From Streptomyces sp. XM4193 (lineage in GTDB: Bacteria; Actinomycetota; Actinomycetes; Streptomycetales; Streptomycetaceae): a stretch of DNA of 64,000 nucleotides. The stretch lies in assembly GCF_023072595.1 (NCBI RefSeq), contig NZ_JALLGK010000006.1, forward strand, positions 62,001-126,000, in the 5' to 3' direction. This document shows positions 17,939 to 26,053 of this stretch, one piece after another; position 1 is the first letter of the stretch; the number at the start of each line of letters is the position of its first letter. Made by a program: the position numbers and the translations under genes. The notes beneath the pieces are model-generated. The model did no database searches. It was not told the DNA's origin and worked only from the letters and a program-made list of their open reading frames with translations.

Positions 17939-19243
17939 CTACGGGTGGGACAGGGTCAGCGCCCCGCGCCGCGGGGCGGCGAAACCCTCCAACTCCGTGC
18001 GGGAGAGGCCGGTCAGCGCGCCCACCTCGTCCTCGCCGAGGGCGCCGCAGTCCAGTCCTCGCAGCAGGAAACCGCTGAGCGCCTTGGCCGTCGCCGGCTC
18101 GTCGAGCACCTCGCCGGTCCGCTGCTGCGCATAGGCGGCGATGCGGTCGGCGGCCGACTCGAGACCCTCGCGGTAGAAGGCGTAGACGGCCGCGTAACGG
18201 GTCGGCAGATGCCCCGGGTGCATGTCCCAGCCCTGGTAGTAGGCGCGCGCCAGGGAGCGGCGCACCAGGCGGTGGTGCAGCCGCCAGGCGTCGTGGACCT
18301 GCTCGCGCGAACCGACCGGCAGGACGTTCGTCGAGCCGTCGGAGAGCCGTACGCCGGTCCCGGCCGCGGCGACCTGCATCACGGCCTTGGCGTGGTCGGC
18401 GGCCGGATGGTCCATGGACTGGTGGGCGGCGCTGACGCCGCAGCAGGCGCTGTAGTCGAAGGTGCCGTAGTGCAGTCCGGTGGCGCGCCCGTCCGCCGCC
18501 TCGATCATGCGCGCCACGGTCGCCCGTCCGTCGCCGCCCAGGATCGACTGGCTGGTCTCGATCTGGATCTCGAAGCCGATCCGGCCGCCGGGCAGCCGGT
18601 GGGCCTGCTCGAACTGCTCGCACAGCCGCACCATCGCTGCGACCTGCTCGGCATAGGTGACCTTGGGCAGCGTCAGGACCAGCCCGGAGGGCAGGCCGCC
18701 GGCGTTGAGCAGCGCGGTGAGGAAGACGTCGAGGGTGCGGATGCCGCGGTCGCGGACCTCGGCCTCCAGGCACTTGAGCCGGATGCCGACGTACGGGGCG
18801 CGCTCGGCGCTCTCCCGCTCGGCCCACCCGGCCACCAGCGCGGCGGCGCGGGCGGCGTCGGCGTCCTCCTCGGCGTCGGGACGGTTGCCGTAACCGTCCT
18901 CGAAGTCGATGCGCAGGTCCTCGATCGGTTCGCGGACGAGCTTGGCGCGGACCCGCTCGTGCACCGCGGCGGCCAGCCCCCGGTCGAGATCCAGGACTTG
19001 GGCCAGGCTCGCGGCGTCGGGCGCGTGCCGCTCCAGCAGCGCGAGCGCCTCCCGGCCCCAGGTGCGCACGGTGTCGGCGGCGAAGACGTCACCGGGGACG
19101 TAGACGGTGTGCACGGGCTGACGGGTGCCGGGGTCGCCGGGGTAGCGGCGCTCCAACTCCGCGTCGACGGCCGCCAGCGCGGCGCCGACCTCCCGGCTCA
19201 CCGAACTGGCGAAGGTGGTGGCGACCGTACTGGCCTGCGTCAT
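17939..19243 (-). CDS. DUF6986 family aldolase/citrate lyase-like protein
   Basis: A 434-residue TIM-barrel protein of the HpcH/HpaI-citrate lyase beta superfamily, DUF6986 branch. Family segments include LRIDFEDGYGNRPDAEED (acidic metal ligands), GFEIQIETSQSI and LHYGTFDYSACCGVS. The superfamily cleaves or condenses 2-oxo acids and acyl-CoA using Mg2+; the reaction of this branch is not known to me. ATG 19243 is preceded by AGGGGAG at 5 bases, better placed than GTG 19249. The upstream region has short CAAC/GTTG half-sites near 19263-19275 that could be an operator. Confidence 0.78.
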   Translation of the reverse strand: MTQASTVATTFASSVSREVGAALAAVDAELERRYPGDPGTRQPVHTVYVPGDVFAADTVRTWGREALALLERHAPDAASLAQVLDLDRGLAAAVHERVRAKLVREPIEDLRIDFEDGYGNRPDAEEDADAARAAALVAGWAERESAERAPYVGIRLKCLEAEVRDRGIRTLDVFLTALLNAGGLPSGLVLTLPKVTYAEQVAAMVRLCEQFEQAHRLPGGRIGFEIQIETSQSILGGDGRATVARMIEAADGRATGLHYGTFDYSACCGVSAAHQSMDHPAADHAKAVMQVAAAGTGVRLSDGSTNVLPVGSREQVHDAWRLHHRLVRRSLARAYYQGWDMHPGHLPTRYAAVYAFYREGLESAADRIAAYAQQRTGEVLDEPATAKALSGFLLRGLDCGALGEDEVGALTGLSRTELEGFAAPRRGALTLSHP

Positions 19244-19460
19244 CGGCACTCCCCTGGGAAATCAACAAAACGTTGAAGTTGTCACGGGGAAGCTAGCTCT
19301 CGCGCGCGGGGTGAGTCAACAGCCCTCCACCCGCCGGGACGTCACCGATCCCGCACGGAGACCGGCCGCTCCCGCGGTCGCGCACAGCGAGCGGGGACGG
19401 GCGACAGCGCCGGGGTACGGGTACAGCCGAAGTACGTGACCGGGGTACGGCCGGGAACGA

Positions 19461-19508
19461 CGCCAGGGGCGGCGCCGCCGGACAGATCCGGTGACGCCGC
19501 CCCTGGCG
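19461..19508 (-). terminator. Terminator of the etfBA operon
   Basis: A perfect 14-bp stem (CGCCAGGGGCGGCG at 19461-19474, complement at 19495-19508) encloses a 20-nt loop that can itself pair (CCGGA/TCCGG). It lies 31 bp past the etfA stop. There is no strong U tract, as is common in high-GC actinobacteria. Confidence 0.75.
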
Positions 19509-19539
19509 GGACGCTTCGGCTCGCGCCGCTCGAAGTGGC

Positions 19540-20502
19540 TCAGCCCTTGCGGGTCTTGACCTCTTCGGTCAGCTGCGGGACGACCTCGAAGAGGTCGCCC
19601 ACGACGCCGTAGTCGACCAGGTCGAAGATCGGCGCCTCGGAGTCCTTGTTGATCGCGACGATGGTCTTGGAGGTCTGCATGCCGGCGCGGTGCTGGATCG
19701 CACCGGAGATGCCGGCCGCCACGTACAGCTGCGGCGAGACCGTCTTGCCGGTCTGGCCGACCTGGCTGGTGTGCGGGTACCAACCGGCGTCCACGGCGGC
19801 ACGCGAGGCACCGACGGCGGCACCGAGCGAGTCGGCGAGGGACTCGATGACGTGGAAGTTCTCCGCGCCGTTGACGCCGCGGCCACCGGAGACCACGATC
19901 GCGGCCTCGGTCAGCTCCGGGCGACCGGTGGACTCACGGGGCGTGCGGGAGGTGACCTTGGTGCCGGTGGCCAGCTCGCCGAAGCTCACCGAGAGCTGCT
20001 CCACGCTGCCGGCGGCCGCGGCGGCCTCGGGAGCGGTGGAGTTCGGCTTCACGGTGATGACCGGAGTGCCGTTGGTGACACGGGACTTGGTGGTGAAGGC
20101 GGCGGCGAACACCGACTGGGTGGCCACCGGGCCCTCGTCGCCGGCCTCCAGGTCGACGGCGTCGGTGATGATGCCGGAGTCGATGCGCACGGCAAGGCGC
20201 GCACCGATCTCCTTGCCCTCCGCCGAGGAGGGCAGCAGCACCGCGGCCGGCGAGACGGCGTCGAAGGCCGCCTTCAGCGCGTCGACCTTCGGCACTACGA
20301 GGTAGTCGTTGAACTCGGGGGCGTCGGCGGCCAGCACCTTCACCGCGCCGTACTCGGCGAGGACGGGGGCGGCGGTCTCGACACCGGCACCCAGGTGCAC
20401 GGCGACCGGCTCGCCGATCCGGCGGGCGAGGGTCAGCAGCTCGAGGGTGGGCTTGCGGACGGAACCGTCCACGTGGTCGACGTAGACAAGGACTTCAGCC
20501 AT
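19540..20502 (-). CDS. etfA: Electron transfer flavoprotein subunit alpha
   Basis: A 320-residue ETF alpha subunit. The C-terminal FAD domain has GRGVNGAENF and the typical stretch ASRAAVDAGWYPHTSQVGQTG, then QLYVAAGISGAIQHRAGM and VAINKDSEAPIFDLVDYGVVGD. With EtfB it carries electrons from acyl-CoA dehydrogenases to ETF:quinone oxidoreductase at the membrane. It is the second gene of an etfB-etfA operon (60-bp spacing), starts at ATG 20502 behind GGGAGAAG, and ends before a strong hairpin. Confidence 0.95.
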   Translation of the reverse strand: MAEVLVYVDHVDGSVRKPTLELLTLARRIGEPVAVHLGAGVETAAPVLAEYGAVKVLAADAPEFNDYLVVPKVDALKAAFDAVSPAAVLLPSSAEGKEIGARLAVRIDSGIITDAVDLEAGDEGPVATQSVFAAAFTTKSRVTNGTPVITVKPNSTAPEAAAAAGSVEQLSVSFGELATGTKVTSRTPRESTGRPELTEAAIVVSGGRGVNGAENFHVIESLADSLGAAVGASRAAVDAGWYPHTSQVGQTGKTVSPQLYVAAGISGAIQHRAGMQTSKTIVAINKDSEAPIFDLVDYGVVGDLFEVVPQLTEEVKTRKG

Positions 20503-20562
20503 GGAAATCTTCTCCCGGGAGGAAAGTTCGGCGCTTGGTGGCCTGGAGCAAGGGGGCGGGGC

Positions 20563-21348
20563 TCAGAGGAACTTCTGGCCCGCGAGGTACTCGGCGAGCT
20601 GCTTGCCGCCCTCGCCCTCGTCCTTCACCACGGTGCCCGCGGTACGCGGCGGACGGGCGTTGGCCTCGTCGACCGCGGTCCAGGAACCCTCCAGGCCGAA
20701 GTCGTCGCCGTCCAGGTCCAGGTCGTCCAGGTCCAGCTCCTCGACCGGCTTCTTCTTGGCCGCCATGATCCCCTTGAAGGAGGGGTAACGGGCCTCGCCG
20801 GACTGGTCGGTGACCGAGACGACGGCCGGCAGCGCGGCCTCGAGGTTCTCGGTGGCGGCGTCGCCGTCCCGGCGGCCGGTGACCTTGCCGTCGGCCACGG
20901 AGACCTCGGAGAGCAGGGTGACCTGGGGTACACCCAGGCGCTCGGCGAGCACCGCGGGCAGTACGCCCATCACGCCGTCGGTGGAGGCCATACCGCAGAC
21001 GACCAGGTCGTAGCCGGTCTTCTCGATGGCGGCGGCCAGCACCTTGGAGGTGCCGAAGACGTCGGTGCCGTGCAGGTCCTCGTCGTCGACGTGGACGGCC
21101 TTGTCGGCGCCCATGGACAGAGCCTTGCGGAGCGCGTCGCGAGCGTCCTCGGGGCCGACCGTCAGCACGGTGACCTCGGCGTCGTCGGCCTCCTCGGAGA
21201 TCTGCAGGGCCTGCTCGACGGCGTACTCGTCCAGCTCGGACAGCAGACCGTCCACGGCATCACGGTCCGTGGTCAGGTCCTCGGCGAAGTGCCGGTCGCC
21301 AGTGGCGTCGGGCACGTACTTCACACAGACAACGATCCTCAAGCTCAC
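20563..21348 (-). CDS. etfB: Electron transfer flavoprotein subunit beta
   Basis: A 261-residue ETF beta subunit beginning SLRIVVCVKYVPDATGDRHF. VLTVGPEDARDALRKALSMGADKAVHV is the AMP-binding region, and YDLVVCGMASTDG, LGVPQVTLLSEV and ASKK-like AAKKKPVEE complete the family pattern. It is first in the etfBA operon. Two palindromes upstream (21452-21464 and 21504-21518) may be operators. The first resembles the site before the DUF4442 gene, consistent with joint control of fatty acid oxidation functions. Confidence 0.95.
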   Translation of the reverse strand: MSLRIVVCVKYVPDATGDRHFAEDLTTDRDAVDGLLSELDEYAVEQALQISEEADDAEVTVLTVGPEDARDALRKALSMGADKAVHVDDEDLHGTDVFGTSKVLAAAIEKTGYDLVVCGMASTDGVMGVLPAVLAERLGVPQVTLLSEVSVADGKVTGRRDGDAATENLEAALPAVVSVTDQSGEARYPSFKGIMAAKKKPVEELDLDDLDLDGDDFGLEGSWTAVDEANARPPRTAGTVVKDEGEGGKQLAEYLAGQKFL

Positions 21349-21451
21349 GCCGGCTCTCCTACTGCGTCGTTACGGGCTGCCTTGTGCAGGCAGCATAGGC
21401 GCCTGTCGGCACGGACTCCGGTCGGGTCGGACCGACGCTCCGCGCAATTTG

Positions 21452-21464
21452 TTACTCGCCAGTA
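21452..21464. promoter_or_regulatory. TTACTC..AGTA motif upstream of etfB
   Basis: TTACTCGCCAGTA agrees with the DUF4442 upstream site at 11 of 13 positions and lies 104 bp before the etfB start. It is an imperfect palindrome of the type bound by TetR regulators. Confidence 0.35.
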
Positions 21465-21503
21465 CATCGTTCCGGCGAAGAGTTAGCAAGCTGAGACGAC
21501 TGT

Positions 21504-21518
21504 GACGTTGCCAACGTC
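21504..21518. promoter_or_regulatory. 15-bp palindrome between etfB and flavin reductase
   Basis: GACGTTG, C, CAACGTC is a perfect inverted repeat 156 bp upstream of etfB and 102 bp past the end of the flavin reductase gene. It could be an operator for etfBA; its regulator is unknown. Confidence 0.35.
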
Positions 21519-21619
21519 GCACACCGCCTGCGCACGCAGGCACGCGCGGCCCGCTCACGTGCGCGGGAGAGCCTGTGCGGCGCCCCGGCCGGCGACCCGT
21601 GGCTGCGGTCGCGACCCCG

Positions 21620-22183
21620 TTAGTCGCGCAGGGCGGCGAACCGCTGGTCGTGGTGGACCAGGGGCCGCCCCGGACCCGAGGCGTCGCCCTCCAGCACCTG
21701 CGCCAGCACCACCCGGTGGTCCGCCGCCGGCACTCGCGCCACGATCCGGCACAGCATCCACGCGGGCACTTCCTCCAGCACCGGCACCCCCGCCGCACCC
21801 CGGTGCCACCGGGTCGGTGGAGCGAACCGGTCCGCGCCGCGGCGCGCGAACCGCTCGGCCAGCTCCTCCTGGTGCTCGCCCACCACGTGCACAGCCACCT
21901 GTGCCGCCGACTCCAGCACCGGCCAACTGGAGGAGGACGAACCGATGTTGAACGAGACGACCGCCGGCTCGGCGGCGACCGACGCCAGCGAAGTCGCGGT
22001 GAAACCCACCGGGGTGCCGTCCGGGGCCGAGGCGGTGACCACCCAGACACCGGCGGCCGAGCGGCGGAAGGCCGCGCGCAGCAGCCGCGACGCCTGCTCA
22101 CCGCCACCGAGCGAGTCGGCGGCGTCCCCCGCGGCGGTCGATCGCGGCACACGCGGTGCCGTACGGGTCTCCGGTGTGCTCAC
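21620..22183 (-). CDS. Flavin reductase-like (DIM6/NTAB) domain protein
   Basis: A 187-residue protein with the flavin reductase split-barrel fold: AFRRSAAGVWVVTASAPDGT, GFTATSLASVAAEPAVVSFN and FAVHVL-like QVAVHVVGEHQEELAERFA are the usual segments. Members reduce FMN/FAD with NAD(P)H for a partner monooxygenase or act on flavin themselves. GTG 22183 has GGGAG 7 bases upstream; the long upstream in-frame extension contains the ACACGG tandem repeat and reads as noncoding. No monooxygenase gene is adjacent. Confidence 0.8.
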   Translation of the reverse strand: MSTPETRTAPRVPRSTAAGDAADSLGGGEQASRLLRAAFRRSAAGVWVVTASAPDGTPVGFTATSLASVAAEPAVVSFNIGSSSSSWPVLESAAQVAVHVVGEHQEELAERFARRGADRFAPPTRWHRGAAGVPVLEEVPAWMLCRIVARVPAADHRVVLAQVLEGDASGPGRPLVHHDQRFAALRD

Positions 22184-22304
22184 CGCGCGACTCCCAGTTG
22201 CATCGCCCCAGGTTGACGATCTGTCGACAACCCCGTCAAGACAGCCTCCCCGGATGCGATCACTCTCACGCACGGCACACGACCGCGAACTCGGCGGGGG
22301 ACGT

Positions 22305-22352
22305 ACACGGACACGGACACGGACACGGACACGGATGCGGACGCGGATGCCG
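22305..22352. repeat. Tandem hexanucleotide repeat (ACACGG)
   Basis: Five exact copies of ACACGG (22305-22334) are followed by three degenerate units to 22352, in the noncoding region between the thioredoxin and flavin reductase genes. Units are contiguous with no spacers, so this is not a CRISPR array. Copy number may vary between strains. Confidence 0.8.
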
Positions 22353-22469
22353 ACGAGCGCACCGACATTGACGGCGCCGTGTACGCGAGCCCCCGCGCAC
22401 TCGCACCGCGGCACCGGGCGGCACAGCGCCGGGCAACCGCGCCCCGCTCGGCCACCGCGCCCCGCCGGT

Positions 22470-22820
22470 TCACAGCGCCTCGCCGAGCGCCGCGATGACA
22501 TCGGCACGGCGCGGCATCCCGGTGGCCCGGCGCACCACCTCTCCCGAGGCGTTCAGCACCAGCACCGTGGGAGTCCGCACGATGCCCAACCGCCGCACCA
22601 GCGCGAGTCGTTCCTCCGCGTCGACCTCCACGTGCGCCACGCCCGCCACCATCGCGGCGACCTCGGCGAGCACCCGGCGGGTGCCGCGGCAGGGCTGGCA
22701 GAACGCGGTCGAGAACTGCAGGAGGGTCGCCCGCTCCCCCAGGCTCGGCACTCCGATCAGGGCAGCCTCCACCCGCTCGACGCCCGCCGGCTCTCCCACC
22801 GCGCTCCTCCTCGCTCGCAC
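22470..22820 (-). CDS. Thioredoxin-like protein
   Basis: A 116-residue thioredoxin-fold protein. The active site is FCQPCR (CQPC at 41-44) in place of CGPC, followed by RLGIVRTPTVLVLN with the cis-proline. It probably works as a disulfide reductase or oxidoreductase in the cytoplasm; no signal peptide is seen. An internal GTG near residue 8 could be the true start. It is upstream of, and in the same direction as, the flavin reductase, separated by about 290 bp. Confidence 0.8.
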   Translation of the reverse strand: MRARRSAVGEPAGVERVEAALIGVPSLGERATLLQFSTAFCQPCRGTRRVLAEVAAMVAGVAHVEVDAEERLALVRRLGIVRTPTVLVLNASGEVVRRATGMPRRADVIAALGEAL

Positions 22821-23085
22821 CGCAGCCGGTGCCTCACCTTCGTACGCTCCGTCGCTCGGCCGTCCCGCGCACCGCAGCCCGGCCGTCCCCCACCGGCGCC
22901 CGCGAGTCCGCTCCGCGCCCGTGGCGCGCCTCGTCGCCCCAGCTGTCCTCCTGCTGGGCCCGGTGTCCTCGCAGCACCGCCGAGCGCCCCGATATTCCCG
23001 TCCCCGGCTTCACCGGGGCTCACCCACACACGCCCCACCCACCTCACCCGTGACCCCGGTCCCGGCCCGGCGGGGGTAGCCGAAT

Positions 23086-23107
23086 CAACTTACGGTCGCG
23101 TAAGTTG
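23086..23107. promoter_or_regulatory. TetR-type operator upstream of PlsC
   Basis: CAACTTACG, a 4-nt centre, then CGTAAGTTG form a perfect 9-bp inverted repeat 62 bp before the acyltransferase start. A further half-site CACGTAAG follows at about 23150. The rest of the gap 22821-23168 is C/T-rich and shows no gene. Confidence 0.6.
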
Positions 23108-23168
23108 AGCGCGATGTCCGCGCCGGGAGTACGTTCCCCAGGCAGTCTCACGTAAGGGTTCCCCCCGC

Positions 23169-23888
23169 ATGGCAGAGCTTGTGTATCCACCCGTCGTCGG
23201 CGCTGCCCGGACCCTGTTCAAGGTCCTCGATCTGCGTTTCGACATCCAGGGCACCGAGCACATTCCGCGCCACGGCGGAGCCGTCCTGGTCAGCAACCAC
23301 ATCGGCTACCTGGACTTCGTGTTCGCCGGGCTCGCCGCGCGCCCGGCCAAGCGGCTGGTCCGCTTCATGGCAAAGGACCAGGTCTTCAAGCACAAGGTCT
23401 CCGGTCCGCTGATGCGCGCGATGAAGCACATCCCGGTGGACCGCAGCGCGGGCCAGGACTCCTACCGGCACGCGGTGCGCTCGCTGAAGGCCGGCGAGAT
23501 CGTGGGGGTCTTCCCGGAGGCCACCATCTCCCCGTCCTTCACGCTCAAGCAGTTCAAGTCCGGTGCGGTGCGGATGGCCCAGGAGGCCGGGGTGCCGGTA
23601 CTGCCGGTCGCCCTGTGGGGCACCCAGCGGCTGTGGACCAAGGGACGCAAGCGCGACTTCGGGCGGAACCACTTCCCCATCACCATCCGCGTCGGCGAGC
23701 AGATCCCGGCCCCGGCCGACGAGTCCCCCGCCGCGCTGACCGACCTGATGCGCGACCGTATGCAGGAGCTGCTGGAGGCGGCGCAGGAGGCGTACCCGGC
23801 CAAGCCCAGCGGCCCGGACGACACCTGGTGGCTGCCCGCCCACCTCGGCGGCAGCGCACCGCCCGCCCCGGGCGCCACCGCGGCCTGA
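23169..23888 (+). CDS. Lysophospholipid (1-acylglycerol-3-phosphate) acyltransferase
   Basis: A 239-residue PlsC-family acyltransferase. The catalytic NHxxxxD box is SNHIGYLDF (H44, D49), motif III is GVFPEATISPSF, in which Glu is kept but the usual EGT is EAT, and motif IV is VPVLPVALWGTQ. It transfers acyl groups to lysophosphatidic acid or a related lipid at the membrane. The C-terminal 25 residues are a disordered tail. Transcription is probably governed by the inverted repeat at 23086-23107, and a strong hairpin follows 34 bp past the stop. Confidence 0.88.
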   Translation: MAELVYPPVVGAARTLFKVLDLRFDIQGTEHIPRHGGAVLVSNHIGYLDFVFAGLAARPAKRLVRFMAKDQVFKHKVSGPLMRAMKHIPVDRSAGQDSYRHAVRSLKAGEIVGVFPEATISPSFTLKQFKSGAVRMAQEAGVPVLPVALWGTQRLWTKGRKRDFGRNHFPITIRVGEQIPAPADESPAALTDLMRDRMQELLEAAQEAYPAKPSGPDDTWWLPAHLGGSAPPAPGATAA

Positions 23889-23921
23889 CGCACTGCTGCG
23901 GACAGCGACACCTCCACCGCA

Positions 23922-23952
23922 CTGCCCGCCGGCTCCGTGAACCGGCGGGCAG
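23922..23952. terminator. Terminator after PlsC
   Basis: A perfect 11-bp stem (CTGCCCGCCGG at 23922-23932, complement at 23942-23952) with a 9-nt loop lies just past the acyltransferase stop. It could also serve the convergent threonine aldolase gene, whose end is about 220 bp away. Confidence 0.75.
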
Positions 23953-24175
23953 TCGGCGCGCCGCGGGGCTCGGCGCACAGCAGGGCTCGGCTCCCGCGCA
24001 CGCGGCGCGCGGGGCACGGCCGGAAACGCCCGTCGAGCGGCGTGCAGACGCGGAAACGCCCGTCGGCCGGGGACAGTTGAATGTCCGCGGACGACGGGCG
24101 GCGGTACTCCGGGCCACCGGTACGACGCTGCACGGTCTGCTCACAGACCCGGCTCAGGCCCTGCCGCGGGCTCAG

Positions 24176-25237
24176 TCAGGCGCCGATCTCCTCGCGGAGC
24201 GCGGCGAGGAAGCCGTCCACGTCCTCCTCGGTGGTGTCGAACGCGCACATCCAGCGCACGTCGCCGGCCGCCTCGTCCCAGAAGTAGAAGCGGTAGCGCT
24301 TCTGCAGGCGCTCGCTGACCTCCTTGGGAAGCCGGGCGAAGACGGCGTTGGCCTGCACGGGGTGGAGGATCTCCACGCCGGGGACCTGCCGTACGCCCTC
24401 GGCGAGCCGGGCCGCCATCGCGTTGGCGTGCCGGGCGTTGCGCAGCCACAGATCGCCGGCGAGCAGCGCCTCCAGCTGCACGGAGACGAAGCGCATCTTC
24501 GACGCCAGCTGCATCGACAGCTTGCGCAGATGCCGCATGGCGCGGGCCGCGTCCGGGTTGAGCACCACGACCGCCTCGCCGAAGACGGCACCGTTCTTGG
24601 TGCCGCCGAAGGACAGGATGTCCACGCCGGCGACGTTGGTGAAGCTGCGCATGGGGACGTCGAGTGCCGCCGCGGCGTTGGATATCCGCGCGCCGTCAAG
24701 GTGGACGAGCATGCCCCGCTCGTGGGCGTGCTCGCAGATGGCGCGGACCTCCTGCGGGGTGTACACGGTGCCCAGTTCGGTGTTCTGGGTGATCGAGACG
24801 ACCTGCGGCATCGCGCGGTGCTCGTCGTCCCAGCCGTACGCCTCGCGGTCGATCAGCTCGGGGGTGAGCTTGCCGTCCTCGGTGGGCACGGTCAGCAGCT
24901 TGAGGCCGCCGACACGCTCGGGGGCGCCGCACTCGTCGACGTGGATGTGGGCGCTGTCGGCGGCGATCACCGCGCCCCAGCGGTCGGTGACCGACTGGAG
25001 CGCGACGACGTTGGCGCCGGTGCCGTTGAAGACCGGGTAGGTCTGCGCGTTGCCGCCGAAGTGCCGCCGCATCAGCTGCTGGAGCTGCTCGGTGTACTCG
25101 TCGTCGCCGTACGCGACCTGGTGGCCCTCGTTGGCCAGGGCGAGGGCGGCGAGGACCTCGGGGTGGGCGCCCGCGTAGTTGTCGCTGGCGAAGCCGCGCA
25201 GTGCGGGGTCGTGGCGCCGCTTGACGTCGGTCCTCAC
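24176..25237 (-). CDS. Low-specificity L-threonine aldolase family protein
   Basis: A 353-residue fold-type I PLP enzyme. The Schiff-base lysine is in SFGGTKNGAVFG (K214), VHLDGARI near 178-185 holds the PLP-pairing aspartate, and FASDNYAGAHPEVLAAL is the family N-terminus. It cleaves threonine or allo-threonine to glycine and acetaldehyde. GTG 25237 overlaps the SDR stop (GTGA) with no ribosome site of its own, so translation is probably coupled. It ends a DUF6421-SDR-aldolase unit. Confidence 0.87.
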   Translation of the reverse strand: MRTDVKRRHDPALRGFASDNYAGAHPEVLAALALANEGHQVAYGDDEYTEQLQQLMRRHFGGNAQTYPVFNGTGANVVALQSVTDRWGAVIAADSAHIHVDECGAPERVGGLKLLTVPTEDGKLTPELIDREAYGWDDEHRAMPQVVSITQNTELGTVYTPQEVRAICEHAHERGMLVHLDGARISNAAAALDVPMRSFTNVAGVDILSFGGTKNGAVFGEAVVVLNPDAARAMRHLRKLSMQLASKMRFVSVQLEALLAGDLWLRNARHANAMAARLAEGVRQVPGVEILHPVQANAVFARLPKEVSERLQKRYRFYFWDEAAGDVRWMCAFDTTEEDVDGFLAALREEIGA

Positions 25238-25998
25238 GGCTGGGGAGTGAGCCACAGGCGTTTTCCGTTCACTTCCTCGGTGGGCTTCTCCCACGTCCCG
25301 ACGATGGCCTCGGCCAGGTCCTTGACGTCGGTGAAGCCGGCGAACTTTGCGTTGGGACGCTCGGCCCGCATCGCGTCGTGGACCAGCGCCTTGATCACCA
25401 GGATCGCAGCCGCCGCCCGCGGCCCCTGCTCGCCCCCCGCCTTGCGGAACGCGTCGCCGAGCGCCAGCGTCCACGCCTCGGCGGCGGCCTTGGCGGCGGC
25501 GTACGCGGCGTTGCCCGAGGTGGGCTTGGCGGCGCCGGCCGCGCTGACCAGCAGGTAGCGGCCGTTGCTACTGCGGTCCAGCGCGCCCTCGAAGGCAAGG
25601 CTGGTGTGCTGGACGGTGCGGATCAGCAGGTTCTCCAGCGCCTCCCAGTCCGCGAGGTCGGTCTCGGCGAAGGTCCGTGAACCGCGCCAGCCGCCGACCA
25701 GGTGCACCAGTCCGTCGATCCGGCCGAACTCCTTCTCCGTGCGCAGCGCCCAGGCCCGGGTGTCGTCCGGGCTGAGCAGGTCGACGGTGTCGCCGACGAC
25801 GGTGGTGCCGCCGTGGGCGAAGCGGGCCGCGTCCACCCCGACCGCCAGCCGCTCGGGGTCGGAGTCGGAGGCCACCACGACCGCACCCGCCTCGGCGAGC
25901 CGCAGCAGCAGGGCCTGTCCTGCGGGTCCGCCCGCTCCGGCCACCGCCACCACTGCGCCTTCCAGCGCTCCGCCGTTGCCCTCGCTCGCTGTGCTCAT
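25234..25998 (-). CDS. Short-chain dehydrogenase/reductase (SDR)
   Basis: A 254-residue Rossmann oxidoreductase. The coenzyme motif is AVAGAGGPAGQALL (about 18-31), the LVGG strand replaces the usual NAG, and the catalytic YxxxK is in AAYAAAKAAAE, preceded by a serine in SAAG. The substrate is unknown. ATG 25998 has GGAGG 5 bases upstream. It is the middle gene between DUF6421 (about 55 bp) and the threonine aldolase (4-bp overlap); that stable grouping suggests one pathway. Confidence 0.82.
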   Translation of the reverse strand: MSTASEGNGGALEGAVVAVAGAGGPAGQALLLRLAEAGAVVVASDSDPERLAVGVDAARFAHGGTTVVGDTVDLLSPDDTRAWALRTEKEFGRIDGLVHLVGGWRGSRTFAETDLADWEALENLLIRTVQHTSLAFEGALDRSSNGRYLLVSAAGAAKPTSGNAAYAAAKAAAEAWTLALGDAFRKAGGEQGPRAAAAILVIKALVHDAMRAERPNAKFAGFTDVKDLAEAIVGTWEKPTEEVNGKRLWLTPQP

Positions 25999-26053
25999 GC
26001 TCGCCTCCACTGCCCGTGCCGTCCTGGTTGTCCCTCGTGCCGTGCCCGGGCCC

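Noticed and set aside
22305..22352. Possible CRISPR or regulatory iteron at the ACACGG repeat
   Set aside because: Units are contiguous hexamers without spacers and lack dyad symmetry; it is a simple tandem repeat.
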